Of a DNA stretch of 64,000 nucleotides, positions 63,901-64,000 are shown one piece after another (the first letter of the stretch is position 1; the number at the start of each line of letters is the position of its first letter). The stretch is from Chloroflexota bacterium. Its GTDB lineage: Bacteria; Chloroflexota; Chloroflexia; Chloroflexales; Herpetosiphonaceae. The stretch covers positions 186,001 to 250,000 of the forward strand of contig JAIUOC010000011.1 of the NCBI GenBank assembly GCA_020161265.1, read 5' to 3'. The notes under the pieces are model-generated. The model had not been told where the DNA came from. It did not search any database and saw nothing but the letters and a program-made list of their open reading frames with translations. Both the position numbers and the translations under genes were made by a program.

Positions 63901-64000
63901 CTGTATTCGAGGCTCCCCGTCAGTCCTTCCCCGGTTTCCTGCAGCGCCAAGCTCAGATCAAACTTGCTCGTTTCCCCGGCCTGCTCCTCCCCCTCCGACT
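57933..64000 (-). CDS. non-ribosomal peptide synthetase, terminal subunit (C)-A-T-C-A-T-TE, cut by right edge
   Basis: Open from the right edge to a stop at 57933-57935, about 2022 residues visible. Order: end of a condensation domain; A1 (~65-590, signatures below); T1 with LGGHSLLA (~617); LCL-like C domain with LHHSISDGWS (~815); A2 with IYTSGSTGRPKG (~1290), NEYGPTE and NGKVDR; T2 with LGGHSLAA (~1686); TE with GGWSFGGVV (Ser ~1815) and GTHYSLLQ (His). A2 residues at the ten specificity positions read D-L-T-K-V-G-E-V-G-K, close to published Asn codes. A1 has broken core motifs (TDGATGTRR for the P-loop, no Asp at the amino-group position, YGAAET for YGPTE), so it may be inactive. A terminal TE means this is the last subunit; earlier subunits lie beyond 64000. 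Confidence 0.95.
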   Translation of the reverse strand, partial: SEGEEQAGETSKFDLSLALQETGEGLTGSLEYSRDLFSSVTAARIAEHFQTLLAALVATPTRPVLDLPFLTATEQARIIDANLRLAVEPAGAPRLPHRLIADQAERTPEAIAVVAGAASLLYCDIDHQSDQWAQALRRHGVGPETIVAICLERSPAMLVALLAVLKSGGAFALVNPRNPDQLPALIEELAPAVVLRDVTAPQVPATAGRAVLDLSADWAEIASLPAVSLDHMLHPDSAACLVQTDGATGTRRLVVLSHRALGQRLLAAQSAYPLHPTDRVLHSAAIETGDAVWAWLAPLTAGSAVVLDMAGGESAGLSLIETVTAQDVTVARLLPSQLDVLLDAPRFTECTTLRMVLAAGEPLSQTTQDRFFARSAAELYNLYGAAETTLDALAWRCARDADLSDPSAPLGAPLEATQVALLDDQGRVVPVGIAGELYLGGAGVSRGYFGRPALTAERYLPDPFSGIPGARMYRTGDRALYRADGMLEYRGRVEQQVKLRGFRIELGEVEAALSGQAGVQEAAVVIKASPRGDPTLVGYVVARAGESLDSTTVQAGLRARLPGYMVPSQVVVLLGLPRTSSGKLDRRALPEPDFGGGGAAGAALTADGEALAAIWAEVLRVPRAGLDAHSNFFALGGHSLLATRIVARVRQELQIDLPLRRLFESPTLGELAAALRTQPTTLTALVPPLTAQARPERIPLSFAQERLWFLEQLDPGQSTYLIPLVRRVRGALDWALLERCLNTVVARHESLRTTLQAVDGTPYQVIAPELHVPMLYHDLRGLNEASQTERLAEVRRLLTETPFDLAAGPLLRAGLIQVRHAEYVLILTLHHSISDGWSLDVLLDELTQLYTAGQAGTRALAEVLAPLAVQYADYALWQRSWLRGAELARQIAYWKTHLAGAPPLLELPGDFPRPAHQSFRGGTLSFAVGADLTAQLRELAQVHEATLFMTLLAAFTVLLARYSGQGDIVVGTPIAGRTHAASEGLIGMFVNTLALRTRVGDNPDFLTLLTRVRQTALDGYAHQDVPFEKLVEELQPVRNFSHPPIFQVMFMAQNTQQEAAAVQGLESEGEEQAGETSKFDLSLALQETAAGLEGSFEYCTDLFAPATIERMVGHFQALLAALAAEPTRPVLSIPFIAGEERTLLVETWNATRTPAHTPTMVHELIAAQAQRTPAAVAARYGDQTLTYRELIARANQLAHALQERGVGPDVLVGICVERSLDLMVGLLGIVIAGGAYVPLDPSYPAERLAFMLEDARVAALVTQKRLLSGLPADSIPTLCLDTDWSLVAGNQDCPPTSAVTPAHLAYMIYTSGSTGRPKGTMIQHSGLANYLTWAVDAYAMAAGDGAPVYSSVSFDLTITGLFGPLLAGRAVHLLPEDAGAEGLGANLSVAETYSLVKITPAHLEILNHQMPAHQAAGRTRAFVIGGENLRADMVAFWRDHAPQTALINEYGPTETVVGCCVYTVTPDTPAVGVLPIGRPIANTQMYVLDPRLQLVPIGVVGELYIGGAGVGRGYHRRPDLTAERFVPDPFGGQPGARLYKTGDLGRILADGTLECLGRVDHQVKVRGFRIELEEIEAALLRQAGVREAVAAARRQESGDIQLAAYVVAAAPNNQPQIPTLKQSLQELLPAYMVPSHIMLIDELPLTSNGKVDRGALPAPARTLASEAVLLARDALELRLTQVWESILEVRPIGVNQNFFDLGGHSLAAVRLMDRIEKAFNQSLPLSALFQGGTIEQLAVILRQQKAGSGSTLIPIQPGGSQRPLFLVHPIGGNVVCYLQLARALGGDQPVYGLEAIGLHAGRAPQRQIEVMSAHYIEEIRSVQPDGPYLLGGWSFGGVVALEMAQQLTQQGQDVALLTLIDSQPPAADRSRMGYDPALWLLLFAEDTGLISRDAAASLHRVLGELAPDAQLEHLLGYLQSLGALPPDADLERITRLFTVFTSNMEANDAYDGRVYQQPALLFQADDRGRDGLADHADEWRRLAPDLVCHVVPGTHYSLLQAPVIDGIAEQIRAVIGRYDTR
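60734..60802. repeat. 69-bp copy of sequence at 63932-64000
   Basis: Bases 60734-60802 and 63932-64000 are identical over 69 bases; both lie in the C-terminal part of a condensation domain, one NRPS module apart (3198 bases). The identity runs to the window edge and may continue. Confidence 0.9.

Noticed and set aside
1-64000. CRISPR arrays, tRNA or rRNA genes
   Set aside because: No regularly spaced repeats with unique spacers, and no tRNA cloverleaf or rRNA sequence was noticed in the gaps; the intergenic repeats are irregular and composite.

Overview
The window looks like a chromosomal piece of a filamentous gliding Chloroflexota bacterium close to Herpetosiphon. This is inferred from the protein families, the roughly 50 % GC, the Gln/Ala-rich proteins and the intergenic boilerplate repeats; no database was searched. 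From about 53 kb to the right edge, base composition rises visibly into GC-rich sequence, and the genes become secondary-metabolite genes. That part reads as an inserted or differently evolved biosynthetic island.

Layout. 1-0.3 kb: the 3' end of recF. 0.4-12.2 kb: a two-gene operon on the minus strand. The first gene encodes a 1775-residue fusion of winged helix, DEDDh exonuclease, DinG-type Fe-S helicase and RecQ-type helicase. The second, overlapping or abutting it, encodes a roughly 2160-residue sacsin-like GHKL/HSP90-fold ATPase. This is the strongest candidate for an undescribed nucleic-acid-processing or defence system. 12.5-14.9 kb: a small unknown protein, then a membrane-anchored pseudokinase with a DnaJ-type zinc finger. 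15.2-22.5 kb: a double-domain aldehyde dehydrogenase, a thioredoxin-reductase-like flavoprotein with a palindromic operator, msrA, the ammonium transporter amtB with an unknown partner, and a DUF1697 protein.

22.8-33.9 kb: a BTAD (SARP-like) regulator, then a co-directional cassette with a complete Liv-type ABC importer (lipoprotein, two ATPases, two permeases). Interleaved or following are an alpha/beta hydrolase, a KAS-III-like thiolase-fold enzyme, an acyl-CoA ligase and a MaoC hydratase. This looks like uptake and CoA-dependent catabolism of an unknown acid or amide. A perfect heptamer direct repeat with 11-bp periodicity lies just upstream of a -10 element between regulator and importer.

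34-52.8 kb: ordinary housekeeping and accessory genes: ferritin, two lipoproteins, GNAT acetyltransferases (one resembling AAC(2')), a nitroreductase, a DinB-family protein, methylmalonyl-CoA mutase, a second RecQ, a broken WXG100-toxin-like gene, trhO, an SDR, an HD hydrolase, a PIG-L deacetylase, rsmI and a YihY-family protein.

52.8-54.2 kb: a GC-rich boundary zone with a decayed ISL3-type transposase. 54.2-64 kb: a minus-strand biosynthetic operon. It holds the terminal NRPS subunit (C-A-T-C-A-T-TE, running off the right edge), a type II thioesterase, an ABC exporter pair and a DAHP synthase. One adenylation domain has degenerate core motifs; the other carries an Asn-like specificity code.
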